DNA of 64,000 nucleotides from Nitratireductor aquimarinus (GCF_017255295.1 NZ_JAFKDE010000007.1:62001-126000), one strand, 5' to 3'; shown: positions 8,100 through 17,400, numbered from the stretch's first letter. Numbers and translations are program-made. The notes: generated by a model from the sequence alone, not told the origin.

Positions 8100-8729
8100 A
8101 ATCGGCTTTATGCGATCTGGCCTTTCATGGCCTCCATGGCGATCATCGTGACCGCCTCGAACTTTCTCGTTCAGTTTCCGTTTCGCCATTTTGGCCTGGG
8201 TGAGCTTCTCACCTGGGGCGCTTTCACCTATCCGGTGGCGTTTCTCATCAACGATCTGACGAATCGCCGCTTTGGCCCCGGCGCCGCCCGGCGGGTGGTG
8301 CTTTCAGGCTTCGTGCTGGCGGTGATTCTCTCGATCTGGCTCGCCAGCCCGCGCATCGCCATTGCCTCGGGCGCAGCGTTCCTCTTTGCACAGCTTCTCG
8401 ACGTCGCCGTGTTCGACCGGCTTCGCGGCAGCGCATGGTGGCGCGCGCCGCTCATCTCGACGCTGATCGGCTCCATGCTCGACACGGTGCTGTTTTTCTC
8501 GCTGGCTTTCGCCGCGCGGTTTGCCTTTCTCGACACGGCATTCGGCCTGGAAGACGCTTCTCTGGCCTTCCCGGTCTCGCTGTTCGGCACAGGCATTGAA
8601 GCGCCCTTGTGGCTTTCGCTGGCGCTTGGCGATTTCGCGGTGAAACTGCTGATCGGCTTCGCCATGCTCGCGCCTTATGGCGCACTGCTCACATTCCTGC
8701 GCGCAAAACCCGCCTATAACCGGGGTTAG
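8097..8729 (+). CDS. Queuosine precursor transporter (YhhQ / VUT family)
   Basis: 210-aa inner-membrane protein with about six hydrophobic segments. The family signature is visible in LLTWGAFTYPVAFLINDLTN and in the helix beginning SGAAFLFAQLLDVAVFDRLR. YhhQ-family (COG1738) proteins import 7-cyano- or 7-aminomethyl-7-deazaguanine for queuosine tRNA modification. The ATG at 8097 is the only start that keeps the first helix and is embedded in the preQ1-I-like element, which independently supports the function. The TAG stop abuts a dispersed palindromic element. Confidence 0.88.
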   Translation: MNRLYAIWPFMASMAIIVTASNFLVQFPFRHFGLGELLTWGAFTYPVAFLINDLTNRRFGPGAARRVVLSGFVLAVILSIWLASPRIAIASGAAFLFAQLLDVAVFDRLRGSAWWRAPLISTLIGSMLDTVLFFSLAFAARFAFLDTAFGLEDASLAFPVSLFGTGIEAPLWLSLALGDFAVKLLIGFAMLAPYGALLTFLRAKPAYNRG

Positions 8730-8834
8730 AGCATCGGCCCGAAAATCGGAATCGATTTCCGGAAAGCACGATGCGTGTTTTCAAGAGGTTAGAGCGCCCT
8801 TTGTGCGTCCATTCGGACGCACGGCGCTTTGGCC
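8730..8834. repeat. Dispersed palindromic element, copy A (two hairpins)
   Basis: About 105 bp, closely similar to 41733-41835. It has an imperfect palindrome running from gcatcggcccg to cgatgc, then a spacer (ggttagagcg), then a strong stem GTGCGTCC/GGACGCAC. It begins directly after the TAG stop of the transporter gene and ends before the MarR gene on the other strand. Confidence 0.8.
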
Positions 8835-9299
8835 TCAGCCTTCGGCGAGCTTTGCCAGAAGGCGCAGAAAAGTGGCGGTCTCGCGCTGGGTCAGCGGAGC
8901 CAGCGTCTCCTCACTCACCTCCAGCGCATCGGGCAGGAGCGCCTCGATGGTCTCCCTGCCCTTGTCGCTCAGGCTGACGACCAGACGACGCCGGTCACTG
9001 CCATGCGGCTCAAGCGCAACGAGATCGCGGGCCTTCAACCGGTCGATAACGCCCTTGATGGTCGCGGCGTCCATCGCCACAAGCTGGCCAAGCTGATTCT
9101 GGGAGGTTGCGCCAACCTCGTGAAGCTTTGCCAGCGCAGCAAACTGCGGCGGCGTCAGATCGCTGATGCGCGCCGCAAAAATCGCCAGATGGCGCTGGTT
9201 GGCCTTGCGCAGGATGAAGCCAACCTGCTCGCCGAGCTCATAGACATCGGCCGTGTTGTTATCGGCCTGCATCCCGAGCCCGTCGCGCTCCACTGTCAT
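8835..9299 (-). CDS. MarR-family transcriptional regulator
   Basis: 154-aa winged-helix regulator. The helix-turn-helix lies in TSQNQLGQLVAMDAATIKGV, followed by the family wing DRLKARDLVALEPHGSDRRR. MarR proteins usually repress until a phenolic or heterocyclic acid binds. Its ATG overlaps the stop of the AA_synth gene (ATGA, 9296-9299), making it the last gene of the six-gene catabolic operon. In pseudomonads a MarR-type protein, NicR, controls nicotinate genes, so a 6-hydroxynicotinate-responsive regulator is a reasonable but unproven idea. Confidence 0.85.
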   Translation of the reverse strand: MTVERDGLGMQADNNTADVYELGEQVGFILRKANQRHLAIFAARISDLTPPQFAALAKLHEVGATSQNQLGQLVAMDAATIKGVIDRLKARDLVALEPHGSDRRRLVVSLSDKGRETIEALLPDALEVSEETLAPLTQRETATFLRLLAKLAEG

Positions 9300-9880
9300 C
9301 TGAGACCGTCCTCGCCTTTCACTTCGTCGACCGTCAGGCCGCCCATGCGCGCATGGATACGCGGTCCACAGGCCATGGCAAGCACAAACAGGATTTCGTC
9401 GGGGCGCGGACCATCCGGCATCCCCACTTCCATCGCGTCGAAATGGCTGCGCACATAGGCCGCGTTGATGTGGCCGAGCGGAATATCGATGCGCGCGCCG
9501 AACCCGCCCACCTTCTTGGATGAGGGCACGATGGCCTTCGAATCGCCCAGCCGCTCACGCATGGCGTAACCGCCCGGCACATGCCACAGCGCTCCGTGTT
9601 CCAGCTCACCGGCCGTGCCGACAATGGCGCCCTTGCCGAAACCGTCGATCACCGCAATGTCACCGCCAAGCGCAGCGATGAGGCGGTCGGACATCTCCAG
9701 CCCGAGCGGCTTCAAATCCTCCATCGCGCTCTCGACCTCTTCCACATAGCCCCCGGCGAAGGGGTTCTTCACCAGTGCCAGAGCGGCGGCGCGGCGACGC
9801 GGCTTCATCGGGGCCGGGCCGCCCTCATGGAGAATTTCTTCGGTCACGAGCGCGATCTTGCGCAGGGCGAATTCAGGCAT
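9296..9880 (-). CDS. AA_synth (DUF1185) family protein
   Basis: 194-aa protein starting MPEFALRKIALVTEEILHEGG, matching the 'amino acid synthesis' family PF06684, a fold with solved structures but no settled reaction. The conserved core is visible as VKNPFAGGYVE, GKGAIVGTAGELEHGALWH and PSSKKVGG. The start ATG (9880) overlaps the stop of the UPF0280 gene by 8 nt, and its own stop overlaps the marR start. Embedded in a nicotinate-type catabolic operon, it may act on an intermediate after ring reduction. An ORF extension upstream to 10096 is an artefact. Confidence 0.8.
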   Translation of the reverse strand: MPEFALRKIALVTEEILHEGGPAPMKPRRRAAALALVKNPFAGGYVEEVESAMEDLKPLGLEMSDRLIAALGGDIAVIDGFGKGAIVGTAGELEHGALWHVPGGYAMRERLGDSKAIVPSSKKVGGFGARIDIPLGHINAAYVRSHFDAMEVGMPDGPRPDEILFVLAMACGPRIHARMGGLTVDEVKGEDGLR

Positions 9881-10790
9881 GATGGGCAATCCTGTTGCTG
9901 GAAATGTTTCTGGGTCCGGTTGCGCCTTTGGCGGCGCGATCACGCATGCTGACAAGCGGGGCAGCGCCGCATTCGCGCACCGCACCGCACAGGAAAAGGG
10001 CCGCACTCTCGATGAGACCACGGTCGCGCATCGCCTCGGCCACGGCAAGACCGCGCCCAAGCGCCTGCGCAACCTCGGACCGCGAGAGCGCGCCAACAGC
10101 CTGCGTCACCAGACGGTCGCGCAGATCACTGTCGGGATCGATTTCACAGGCCGGAACGCGGGATATTGCCGGGTGCCCCGGCAGATCAACCGCATTGGCG
10201 ATCAGCGTCGCCGCCACATCGGCAGAAGCAGCGGAACGCGCCAGCACCGTCACCGCATCGGCGATGCCGAGCGAATGACTGCGCCCGCGCCACCCGCTTG
10301 TCGCCATGCCCCGCACGGGATCGTCTGAGCGGATTGTCACGCGGTCGGCGAAGCCGTTTCCAGTTCCGGCAATGGCCGCTTCGAGGCTTTCGCCTTCCCT
10401 GAGATAAAACGCGCTGTCGCCGCCATTGTTCACATAGGCGCGCGCCAGCGTCCGCCCCTCAACGAGAGCAGCAAGAACCTCATCGGCAACGCTCCCGGCC
10501 ACCGCCGCCATGGGCGTAACGAAGGCAGGCGCATGGCGCTCTGCCGCCGCCTCCATGCGGCGCGCGGTGGTGGATGCAAAACTGCGCGGCTCTTCACCGA
10601 CAGGGATGCGCAGAGCCGGCAGTTCCGCCACCAGTTCTTCAAGGATCGTATCGAACCGCGCAACGGCCTGCCGACAGGCCGCACGGCATTCATCTTCCGC
10701 GCCGAACGCCTCGACAATCAGATCAATCGGGCCGTGGTTCAGATGCAGACGACGCCCATCGGCCAACCAGTTGGCGGTCGGGCCGCTCAC
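9873..10790 (-). CDS. UPF0280 family protein (ApbE-like fold)
   Basis: 305-aa protein of the UPF0280 family, related in fold to the flavin transferase ApbE but with no defined role. GTG start at 10790, overlapping the reductase stop as GTGA. Visible segments include NNGGDSAFYL (a hydrophobic core segment near residue 120) and TSGWRGRSHSLGIADAVTVLA, typical of the family. No signal peptide. Its conserved placement between a 6-hydroxynicotinate-reductase-like gene and AA_synth suggests either flavin attachment to the reductase or a separate catabolic step. Both are inference. Confidence 0.8.
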   Translation of the reverse strand: MSGPTANWLADGRRLHLNHGPIDLIVEAFGAEDECRAACRQAVARFDTILEELVAELPALRIPVGEEPRSFASTTARRMEAAAERHAPAFVTPMAAVAGSVADEVLAALVEGRTLARAYVNNGGDSAFYLREGESLEAAIAGTGNGFADRVTIRSDDPVRGMATSGWRGRSHSLGIADAVTVLARSAASADVAATLIANAVDLPGHPAISRVPACEIDPDSDLRDRLVTQAVGALSRSEVAQALGRGLAVAEAMRDRGLIESAALFLCGAVRECGAAPLVSMRDRAAKGATGPRNISSNRIAHHA

Positions 10791-12313
10791 CGCTTCGGCT
10801 CCCGGCGCAACTGGTGTAGCGGCGGCCAGGGGTTCGATGCAGCAGCGCCCCGCGCCTCACGTTGATTGAAGTACTCGCCGCCCTTTTCCAGCACGTCTTC
10901 CACGCTGCGGATCTCATCCGCATAGCCGCCGAGGCGAATGTAATCCTCCCGCCGGAGCGTGAACTCGATGGGTGCGACCAGCGCCGGGGTCGGCACATAG
11001 CCAAAAGCATTTTCGGGCGTGCGCATCACATCCACCATGATGGTGATGCCACCGCCCGGCCACACATAGACCGGCGCGCCGCCAACCGTGACATAGGTTC
11101 TGAGCCCCTGAACCGAGCGCGTGAGATTGACCGGATTCTCCGTCACACCAGCGCGAAGACTGCCTCCCGCACCGCCCATGAACAGAACGGTGCAAAGCGC
11201 CGGCTCGCAATTCTCTTCGATCAGCTCCACGGATTTGCGCAGGCGTTCGGGGAACGGCTTCTTAACGGGCTTCAGCGCCTCATCGAGCTCGTAATAGGAA
11301 AACTGCTCGCCCGTGGTGGACACCATGAGCAATGAAAGTCCGGGCCGTGCGCCCTTCTTCTCATTGAAGGGGCCAAGAATTTCCAGCGGATCGTCAATGG
11401 TCGTGCCGCCCCAGCCAAGCCCCGGCTCGGACACCTTGAAATAGCGCCCCGGTGTGGAGCGTCGGCCGATGATCTTGATGCCGGTGTCTTCCCAGCCGAT
11501 CACCTTGCCCGCCTGATGCTCGGACACGACGCCGGTGATGTGGTCATCGACGACAACCACCTCGTCCACCAGCCCCTTCCATTGCGAGGCGAACATGCCA
11601 ATGGTCGCCGACCCGCAGCCGACCCGCATGCGCTCCTCGCGCGTGCCGTCGATGACCGGCGGCTTTCCCGCCTGCACGACAATGCCTGCACCGCCGTCGA
11701 TGGTCAGCTCCACCGGCTTCTTGTTGCACAGGTCCATCAGCGCCTGGCAGGTGACACGGCCTTCCGCCTTGGAGCCGCCCGTCAGGTGCTGCACCCCGCC
11801 GAGCGAGAGCATCTGGCTGCCATATTCAGCCGTGGTCACATGGCCGACCGCCTCGCCATCCGCGCGCACCGTCGCGGCTTCAGGGCCGAGATGCCGGTCG
11901 GTGTCGATCTTCACCTTCACGCCGCAATAGGAGAAAATCCCCTCCGTCACGACCGTGACGAGATCGACGCCTTCCACCTCCTGCGACACAATGAAGGGGG
12001 CGGGCTTGTAGTCGGGATAGGTGGTGCCCGCGCCGACCGCGCTCACGAAGCGGCGCTTGGTGTTGACCAGTTCGCCATCCCACGGCGCTTCCCCCTCGAA
12101 GGGTACCACCGGGTCGCCTTCCTCGGCCGCATGTTCGAGAATGGTCACCGGGTCGCAGCGTGTGATGCGCCCGTCGAAATTGCCATAGCGATCACAGGCG
12201 CCCGTGCGCCCTTCGGCGATGTAGCACATGACGGGGCATGCATCGCAGCGCAGCTTGTCGCCTGCCGGCTTTTTGGGCGGCGTCGCCTCGAAACGTTCGG
12301 TCAGCTCGTTCAT
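10787..12313 (-). CDS. 6-hydroxynicotinate reductase-like iron-sulfur protein
   Basis: 508-aa protein with an N-terminal ferredoxin-like cysteine cluster, C23-x2-C26-x3-C30-x9-C40 (CDACPVMC...GAC), plus C53, then a long glycine-rich body. It resembles proteins annotated as 6-hydroxynicotinate reductase, which reduce 6-hydroxynicotinate to 1,4,5,6-tetrahydro-6-oxonicotinate in anaerobic clostridia and in the Azorhizobium-type route. ATG at 12313 overlaps the stop of the molybdenum hydroxylase gene by 4 nt. The pairing with a nicotinate-dehydrogenase-type enzyme supports the call. The exact substrate could be another N-heterocycle. Confidence 0.8.
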   Translation of the reverse strand: MNELTERFEATPPKKPAGDKLRCDACPVMCYIAEGRTGACDRYGNFDGRITRCDPVTILEHAAEEGDPVVPFEGEAPWDGELVNTKRRFVSAVGAGTTYPDYKPAPFIVSQEVEGVDLVTVVTEGIFSYCGVKVKIDTDRHLGPEAATVRADGEAVGHVTTAEYGSQMLSLGGVQHLTGGSKAEGRVTCQALMDLCNKKPVELTIDGGAGIVVQAGKPPVIDGTREERMRVGCGSATIGMFASQWKGLVDEVVVVDDHITGVVSEHQAGKVIGWEDTGIKIIGRRSTPGRYFKVSEPGLGWGGTTIDDPLEILGPFNEKKGARPGLSLLMVSTTGEQFSYYELDEALKPVKKPFPERLRKSVELIEENCEPALCTVLFMGGAGGSLRAGVTENPVNLTRSVQGLRTYVTVGGAPVYVWPGGGITIMVDVMRTPENAFGYVPTPALVAPIEFTLRREDYIRLGGYADEIRSVEDVLEKGGEYFNQREARGAAASNPWPPLHQLRREPKR

Positions 12314-15057
12314 TGTCCTGCCTCCCGCGCCCGGATGGCCGCCAGAATGCGGCTTGGCGTGGCCGGCACTTTCGTCACCTCCACACCCACCGCATGACGG
12401 ATCGCATTGAGGATCGCCGGCGCGGTGGGGATCAGCACATGCTCGCCCAGCCCCTTCGCCCCGAACGGCCCTTCCGGGTCCGGCACTTCCACGAGAATGG
12501 TTTCGATGGGCGGCACGTCGCCAATGGTGGGGATCAGATAATCGTGCAGGTTTTCCGTGCGGCCCGGAACATATTCCTCCATCAGCGCCAGGCCGATGCC
12601 CTGCGCAATGCCGCCCTCGATCTGGCCTTCCACCAGAAGCGGATTGATGGCGCGGCCCACATCGTGAGCGGCGACGATCCGCAGGAGCCGCACCGTACCA
12701 AGCGTGGTGTCGACCTCCAGCTCCACAAGCTGCGCGCCATAGCCGTAAACGGCATAGGGAACACCCTGCCCCTTCCCGTCCAGCGCCGTTGTGGGCGGAT
12801 CGTAGGTTTCCTCCGCGCAGAACGCATAGCCATCAGAACCGGCTTCAATCTCAGCGAGTTCGACGCGCCGCCGCACCGCCCCCTCGCGAATAACGAGCGC
12901 CCCGTCTTCAAGGCCGATCACCGCCGCATCCGACACATTTGCGAAGCGCAAAATTTTCTCCCGCAAAGCGCGGCCCGCCTTCTCCGCAGCCTTGCCCGTC
13001 ACATAGGTCTGGCGCGAAGCAGACGTCTTGCCCGCATCCGGCGTGACGCCCGTATCCCCGCCCACGAGTTGGAACGCCGAAAGCGGCAAACCGCTGGCGT
13101 CCGCGCAAATCTGCGTCACCACCGTGTTGGAGCCCTGTCCGATATCCACCGCGCCCTGATGCAGCATCACCGCACCGGACGCCGTGACCCCGACGCGGAT
13201 CTTCGAGGGGTTCGGCAGAGCCGTGTTCCCGCAGCCATACCAGCAGGACGCAACGCCGATGCCGCGCCGCAGCCTCCCGTCGCCCGCATTGGCGCTATCG
13301 GCTTCCGCCTGGGCGCGCGCCCAGTGCGGTTTCAGCGCCTCGAGACAGTCGCGAATGCCAACGCCTGAAAGCGCCTGCCCGCAGGTGGTGCGATCACCAT
13401 CGACAAGCGCATTGTCGATACGGAACGCTAGCCGGTCGCGGCCAAGCTTCTCCGCCAGCCGGTCATAAAGCGTTTCCTGCATGATGGTCGCCTGCGGCAC
13501 GCCAAAGCCGCGAAACGCGCCCGATACCGGACCATTGGTGTGGATCGCCCGGCCCGTGGCGCGATAATTCGGCGTGCGATAGGGACCGGAGGCGTGAACC
13601 GGCACACGGTTCGCCACGGTCGGCCCCCAGCTTGCATAGGCACCGGTGTTGAAATCTCCCTCGAACACCATGCCGGTGACGCGCCCCGCCGCATCCGCAC
13701 CGATTGAGGCGCGCATGGCCGCCGGGTGCCGCTTGGTGGTGGAGCGCATGGAATCGCCACGTGTGTAGACCATCGCCGCCGGCCGGCCCGTTTTGAGCGT
13801 CACCAGCCCCACCAGCGGCTGTAGCGAGATGTCGAGCTTGGAGCCAAAACCGCCCCCTGCCGCCAGCGGCACGATGCGCACCCTTTCAGGCGGCAGGCCC
13901 AGAACCCTGGCGGTGTCGTCGCGGTCCATGTAAGGCGCCTGCGTGCAGGCCTTGATGACCAGCGTGTCGCCCTCCATCGCCGCAAACCCCGCCTCGGGCT
14001 CGATATAGGCATGCTCCACATAAGATGTCTCGATCTCGCCGGAGACAGAAACGAAAGCCCCCGCCAGAGCCGCCTCGGGATCACCACTCTCCACAAAGCC
14101 CTGTGTGAGCTGATTGCCCGTGCGCCCCTCATGCAGATCGGGAAAGTCCGGACGCCGCGCCTCATCCGGCGTAAGCGCATGGGGCAGCGCCTTCCAGCTG
14201 ACCGGAAACGCATCCATGTCCAGCGCCTCGATGGCCGCGCGTTCGCCGGCGATCAGCGCCACAGCCTCACCACGAAACCGCGCCCGCCCCCCGGCCAGCG
14301 CCGGCTGGTCAGCGAAAGGCGGAATGACCCCAAACCGGTTTTCACCCGGAATGTCGGCTGCCGTGAAGACCGCGACAATACCGGGATGCGCCGCGATGAA
14401 CGCCTCCGTGTCGCCGATCTCGAAATCCGCATGCCAGTGCGGCGAGCGCACCACCGCCACCGAAAGCGCATCGGCCGGACGTTCATCCGCGCCGAACACC
14501 TCAGCCCCACTCACCTTGCGTTCGCCATCGAGCCTGATGGGCGACGCCCCGACGGCGCGGCCCTGCTCCACCATGGCCGCATCCGAAGCAACCGAACGGT
14601 TGGCGTTCATCACCGCATCGATGATCTTGCGATAGCCGGTGCAGCGGCACAAAACGCCGCCAAGCGCATCCTGAACCTCGGTTTCAGATGGCGCAGGGTT
14701 CTTTTCCAGAAGTGCTGCCGCGCTCACGAGAACGCCCGGCGTACAAATGCCGCACTGGGCTGCACCATGGCGCAGGAAGGATTCCTGAAGCGCCGACAGG
14801 CTGCCATTGGAAAGCCCCTCCACCGTGCGCACGCGGCTGCCCGACAGCCCCGCCGCCGGCACGAGGCAGGCGCAGACCACCGCGCCATCCACCTCAACCG
14901 AACAGGCCCCGCAATCGCCCGCATCGCAGCCAACCTTGGTGCCGGTCAGCCCCAGCCCGTCACGTAGCACGGAAGAAAGCCGCTGGAGTGGAGAAACCTC
15001 CGCCACAACGGGCTCGCCGTTCACCTCGAACGAAACGGAAAGTCGCTCTGCGCTCAT
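12310..15057 (-). CDS. Xanthine dehydrogenase-family molybdenum hydroxylase, fused 2Fe-2S and molybdopterin subunits
   Basis: 915-aa fusion. Residues 1-150 carry two [2Fe-2S] domains: C44, C49, C52 and C64 in the plant-type cluster, and C102, C105, C137 and C139 in the second. From about 165 on is the molybdopterin domain, ending in the catalytic-Glu motif GAKGLGE. Such enzymes hydroxylate carbon next to ring nitrogen, for example nicotinate to 6-hydroxynicotinate. The FAD subunit is encoded immediately upstream with a 4-nt overlap (ATGA, 15054-15057), which fixes the start. An upstream extension to 15279 is out of the question because it lies inside the FAD gene. The small and large subunits are usually separate genes in nicotinate dehydrogenases. 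Confidence 0.9.
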   Translation of the reverse strand: MSAERLSVSFEVNGEPVVAEVSPLQRLSSVLRDGLGLTGTKVGCDAGDCGACSVEVDGAVVCACLVPAAGLSGSRVRTVEGLSNGSLSALQESFLRHGAAQCGICTPGVLVSAAALLEKNPAPSETEVQDALGGVLCRCTGYRKIIDAVMNANRSVASDAAMVEQGRAVGASPIRLDGERKVSGAEVFGADERPADALSVAVVRSPHWHADFEIGDTEAFIAAHPGIVAVFTAADIPGENRFGVIPPFADQPALAGGRARFRGEAVALIAGERAAIEALDMDAFPVSWKALPHALTPDEARRPDFPDLHEGRTGNQLTQGFVESGDPEAALAGAFVSVSGEIETSYVEHAYIEPEAGFAAMEGDTLVIKACTQAPYMDRDDTARVLGLPPERVRIVPLAAGGGFGSKLDISLQPLVGLVTLKTGRPAAMVYTRGDSMRSTTKRHPAAMRASIGADAAGRVTGMVFEGDFNTGAYASWGPTVANRVPVHASGPYRTPNYRATGRAIHTNGPVSGAFRGFGVPQATIMQETLYDRLAEKLGRDRLAFRIDNALVDGDRTTCGQALSGVGIRDCLEALKPHWARAQAEADSANAGDGRLRRGIGVASCWYGCGNTALPNPSKIRVGVTASGAVMLHQGAVDIGQGSNTVVTQICADASGLPLSAFQLVGGDTGVTPDAGKTSASRQTYVTGKAAEKAGRALREKILRFANVSDAAVIGLEDGALVIREGAVRRRVELAEIEAGSDGYAFCAEETYDPPTTALDGKGQGVPYAVYGYGAQLVELEVDTTLGTVRLLRIVAAHDVGRAINPLLVEGQIEGGIAQGIGLALMEEYVPGRTENLHDYLIPTIGDVPPIETILVEVPDPEGPFGAKGLGEHVLIPTAPAILNAIRHAVGVEVTKVPATPSRILAAIRAREAGQ

Positions 15058-15908
15058 GCCATGGCCCCTCTTTCCGCTGCAACGCCAAGCGCCCGCTCCA
15101 GCGCCCGCGCCGTGATTTCGCGCGCCGCTTCCAGCCGATAGGCGGCCGTGCCGCGCACATCGTCGATTGGCGACAGTTCGGACAGGTCGCACGACGCCAC
15201 CGCAGAGCGGATATCCGCAACCCGCGCGCCTTTCAGCTGCGCCTCCAGGCCTGAGAGCCGCTGCGCCACCGCCGAGCACGAACCGACACTGACCGCCGCT
15301 TCCGCGATCCGCCCGCCATCAATCACCACCCGCGCAGCGGCCATGGCGATGGAAATCACCAGATAGCGCCGCGCGCCCAGTTTCACGAAGCCCGAGTTCC
15401 CGCGCGCCGAGGCCCTTGGCACACGGATCGCCGTAAGCAGTTCATTGGGCGCACGCGCCGTCTTGCGATTGCCAAGGATGAAGGCTGCAAGCGGCAGATA
15501 CCGAACACCCTCCGCAGACCGCAGCTCCACCTCTGCATCGAGCGCCAGAAGCGGCGGCACACCATCGGCCGCCGGCGAAGCATTGCACAGATTGCCGGCC
15601 ACCGTGCCGGCATTCTGGATCTGCACCGAGCCGACTTCACGGGCGGCAAGCTTGAGCATGTCGAAGCCGGGCGGCAGCGGCGCATCGATCACCGCGCTCC
15701 AGCTCGTGCGCGCGCCGATGACGATGTGCGTCGCGGTTTCGTGAATGCCCTCAAGGGCCGACAAGCCGTTGATGTCGAGCACATCGCTCTTCAGCGGGCC
15801 CGCGCCGAGGGCGGGATAAAAGTCCGTGCCGCCGGCAAGAATCGTCCAGCGCCTTGAGCATAAAAGCCCCAGCGCTTCCTCCAGTTCGGTCGGTCTGGCA
15901 TAGTCCAT
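15054..15908 (-). CDS. Molybdenum hydroxylase FAD-binding subunit (CoxM/XdhB type)
   Basis: 284-aa FAD_binding_5/CO_deh_flav_C protein. The FAD-binding signatures are ILAGGTDFYPAL near residue 35 and the AGNLCNASPAADGVPPLLAL segment near residue 110. It passes electrons from the iron-sulfur clusters to an acceptor as part of the enzyme encoded next. ATG 15908 (MDYARPTELEEAL) matches the family N-terminus. The longer reading frame to 15944 would need a TTG with no ribosome site. First gene of the operon; the promoter region carries an operator-like palindrome. Confidence 0.9.
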   Translation of the reverse strand: MDYARPTELEEALGLLCSRRWTILAGGTDFYPALGAGPLKSDVLDINGLSALEGIHETATHIVIGARTSWSAVIDAPLPPGFDMLKLAAREVGSVQIQNAGTVAGNLCNASPAADGVPPLLALDAEVELRSAEGVRYLPLAAFILGNRKTARAPNELLTAIRVPRASARGNSGFVKLGARRYLVISIAMAAARVVIDGGRIAEAAVSVGSCSAVAQRLSGLEAQLKGARVADIRSAVASCDLSELSPIDDVRGTAAYRLEAAREITARALERALGVAAERGAMA

Positions 15909-15977
15909 GCTGCGCCTGCCTGCCAATCGCGATGTCGTTCCCAAGCCCTTTTTGCTGCTCTGACGGCGGGGCTTAAA

Positions 15978-15996
15978 TTCATTTGTACACGAATGA
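15978..15996. promoter_or_regulatory. Operator-like site, copy 1 (catabolic operon / pncA promoter)
   Basis: TTCATTTGTACACGAATGA, an imperfect palindrome with 14 of 18 core positions symmetric, between the divergent FAD-subunit and nicotinamidase genes. Its reverse complement matches 15 of 19 bases of the site at 22344-22362 upstream of the ABC importer. Confidence 0.65.
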
Positions 15997-16074
15997 TACG
16001 CTCCTCTGCCGGCTTGTCAAAGGGGAACATTCGGTCCACCTTCCCGGCGATTTCATGCGAGAAGGAGACAGGGC

Positions 16075-16674
16075 ATGGCCGACGAGGCGTTGATCGTGAT
16101 CGATGTGCAGAACGATTTCTGCCCCGGCGGAGTACTTGCCGTGGCCGGGGGCGACGAGGTTGTACCGGTCATAAACGGGCTGATCGAGCGCTTCGACCAC
16201 GTGGTTCTGACGCAGGACTGGCACCCGGCGGGCCATTCCAGCTTCGCCTCCTCGCATCCGGGCAAAGCCCCGTTTGAGATGGTCGAAATGCCCTATGGCA
16301 CCCAGACGCTGTGGCCCGACCACTGCGTTCAGGGCACCGGGGGCGCAGCCTTCCATGACGGGCTTTCATGGGACAGGGCCGAGCTTGTCATTCGCAAGGG
16401 CTTCCGCAAGTCGATCGACAGCTATTCGGCCTTTTTCGAGAATGATCACGAAACGCCGACCGGCCTGTCGGGCTATCTGCGCGAACGCGGCATCACCCGG
16501 GTGACGCTCGCCGGTCTGGCGACGGATTTCTGCGTCGCCTATTCAGCCATCGACGCCCGCCGTCAGGGATTTGAGGCCACCGTCATCCTCGAAGGCTGCC
16601 GCGCCATCGACCTTGGCGGCTCGCTGGCGGCGATGACCGAGAAGATGAAAGAGGCCGGCGTTACGCTGGTGTGA
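16075..16674 (+). CDS. pncA: Nicotinamidase
   Basis: Isochorismatase-fold amidase, 199 aa, converting nicotinamide to nicotinate and ammonia. The catalytic triad is D10 (VIDVQNDF), K108 (IRKGF) and C153 (TDFCVAYS). Metal ligands are D48, H50 and H54 in QDWHPAGH. The ATG has GAAGGAGA 9 nt upstream. It is divergent from the molybdenum-hydroxylase operon across a 166-bp region holding an operator-like palindrome. In most bacteria PncA serves NAD recycling. Here it could also feed nicotinate into the adjacent catabolic route. Confidence 0.93.
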   Translation: MADEALIVIDVQNDFCPGGVLAVAGGDEVVPVINGLIERFDHVVLTQDWHPAGHSSFASSHPGKAPFEMVEMPYGTQTLWPDHCVQGTGGAAFHDGLSWDRAELVIRKGFRKSIDSYSAFFENDHETPTGLSGYLRERGITRVTLAGLATDFCVAYSAIDARRQGFEATVILEGCRAIDLGGSLAAMTEKMKEAGVTLV

Positions 16675-16710
16675 GACAGGGGGGCGGGTTAGGAGCCAAG
16701 TCAGGATGCC

Positions 16711-16757
16711 AAGCGCCCTCGCCCTTCGACAAGCTCAGGATGAGGGCTGTTGGAGCG
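16711..16757 (+). repeat. Dispersed repeat, copy 1
   Basis: Core gccctcgcccttcgacaagc then tcaggatgagggctgttgga. It matches 17401-17447 almost base for base over 47 bp. Confidence 0.85.
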
Positions 16758-16910
16758 CAGGGCGCAGGGGCATGTCTTCAACCAAATTCTCCGACAATGC
16801 CACAGCCTTTGGCGGTCAGATGGCAGCATCTGAAGCCCGCATAAATTGGGAAAACAGAGAGAAATAAACACACCGTCCCCATGAACCGGTGATCCGGGAA
16901 ACGAAGATCT

Positions 16911-16957
16911 GCGCCAAAGTAACCCTCATCCTGAGCCTGTCGAAGGGCGAGGGTGCC
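16911..16957 (-). repeat. Dispersed repeat, copy 2 (inverted)
   Basis: Contains ccctcatcctgagcctgtcg then aagggcgaggg, the reverse complement of the copy 1 core. Flanks (gcgccaaagta, gtgcc) match copy 4. Confidence 0.85.
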
Positions 16958-16999
16958 AGGCACCATGACCGAAGCCAGGTCACCTTCTCTCGACGCTCC

Positions 17000-17341
17000 T
17001 CATTCTCGACCACCCGCGCTTTTCGAGCGATGATCGCCAAGGCACCCGGCACCATTCCCCTGCCCGTTCCGCGACAGGTCCGGCAGCGCTTCATAGTCGA
17101 GTGCCATCAGCGCTTCCTTCTTGGCGCGCGACCAGCCCTTTATCTGCCGTTCCCGGGCAATGGCGTCGAGAATGCGATCATAGGTTTCGGTAAACACCAG
17201 CTCCACCGGGCGGCGAGGCTTGGTGTAACACTCAAGAATGCCCGCATTGTGCTCCCACACACGCGCTTCAACCGGCTGCTTGGTCAATCCGGTGTAGTAG
17301 GAGCCATCCGCGCATCGCAGGATATAGACCGTGGCTTCCAT
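17000..17341 (-). CDS. GIY-YIG nuclease family protein (UPF0213-like)
   Basis: 113-aa protein with the compact GIY-YIG core: VYILRCADGSYYTGLT at the N-terminus, ARVWEHNAG, then the conserved glutamate region AIARERQIKGWSRAKKEAL. This stand-alone subfamily is common in alphaproteobacteria. Its cellular role is not established. ATG 17341 is preferred because it matches family N-termini (MEATVYIL), although 17380 is possible. The gene is bracketed on both sides by copies of the same dispersed repeat in inverted pairs, an arrangement that may be meaningful given the nuclease fold. Confidence 0.85.
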   Translation of the reverse strand: MEATVYILRCADGSYYTGLTKQPVEARVWEHNAGILECYTKPRRPVELVFTETYDRILDAIARERQIKGWSRAKKEALMALDYEALPDLSRNGQGNGAGCLGDHRSKSAGGRE

Positions 17342-17400
17342 CGCGCTTCCCGCCAGAAGAAATACATCCTCTGATTGCATTTCATGCGAGCCGCGGAGTC

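Larger units (their letters stand above)
16675..16999. other. Intergenic region with repeats and no gene
   Basis: 325 bp between pncA and the GIY-YIG gene. It holds two copies of a dispersed repeat in opposite orientation (16711-16757 and 16911-16957) separated by an AT-richer stretch. No convincing coding frame was seen. Confidence 0.7.
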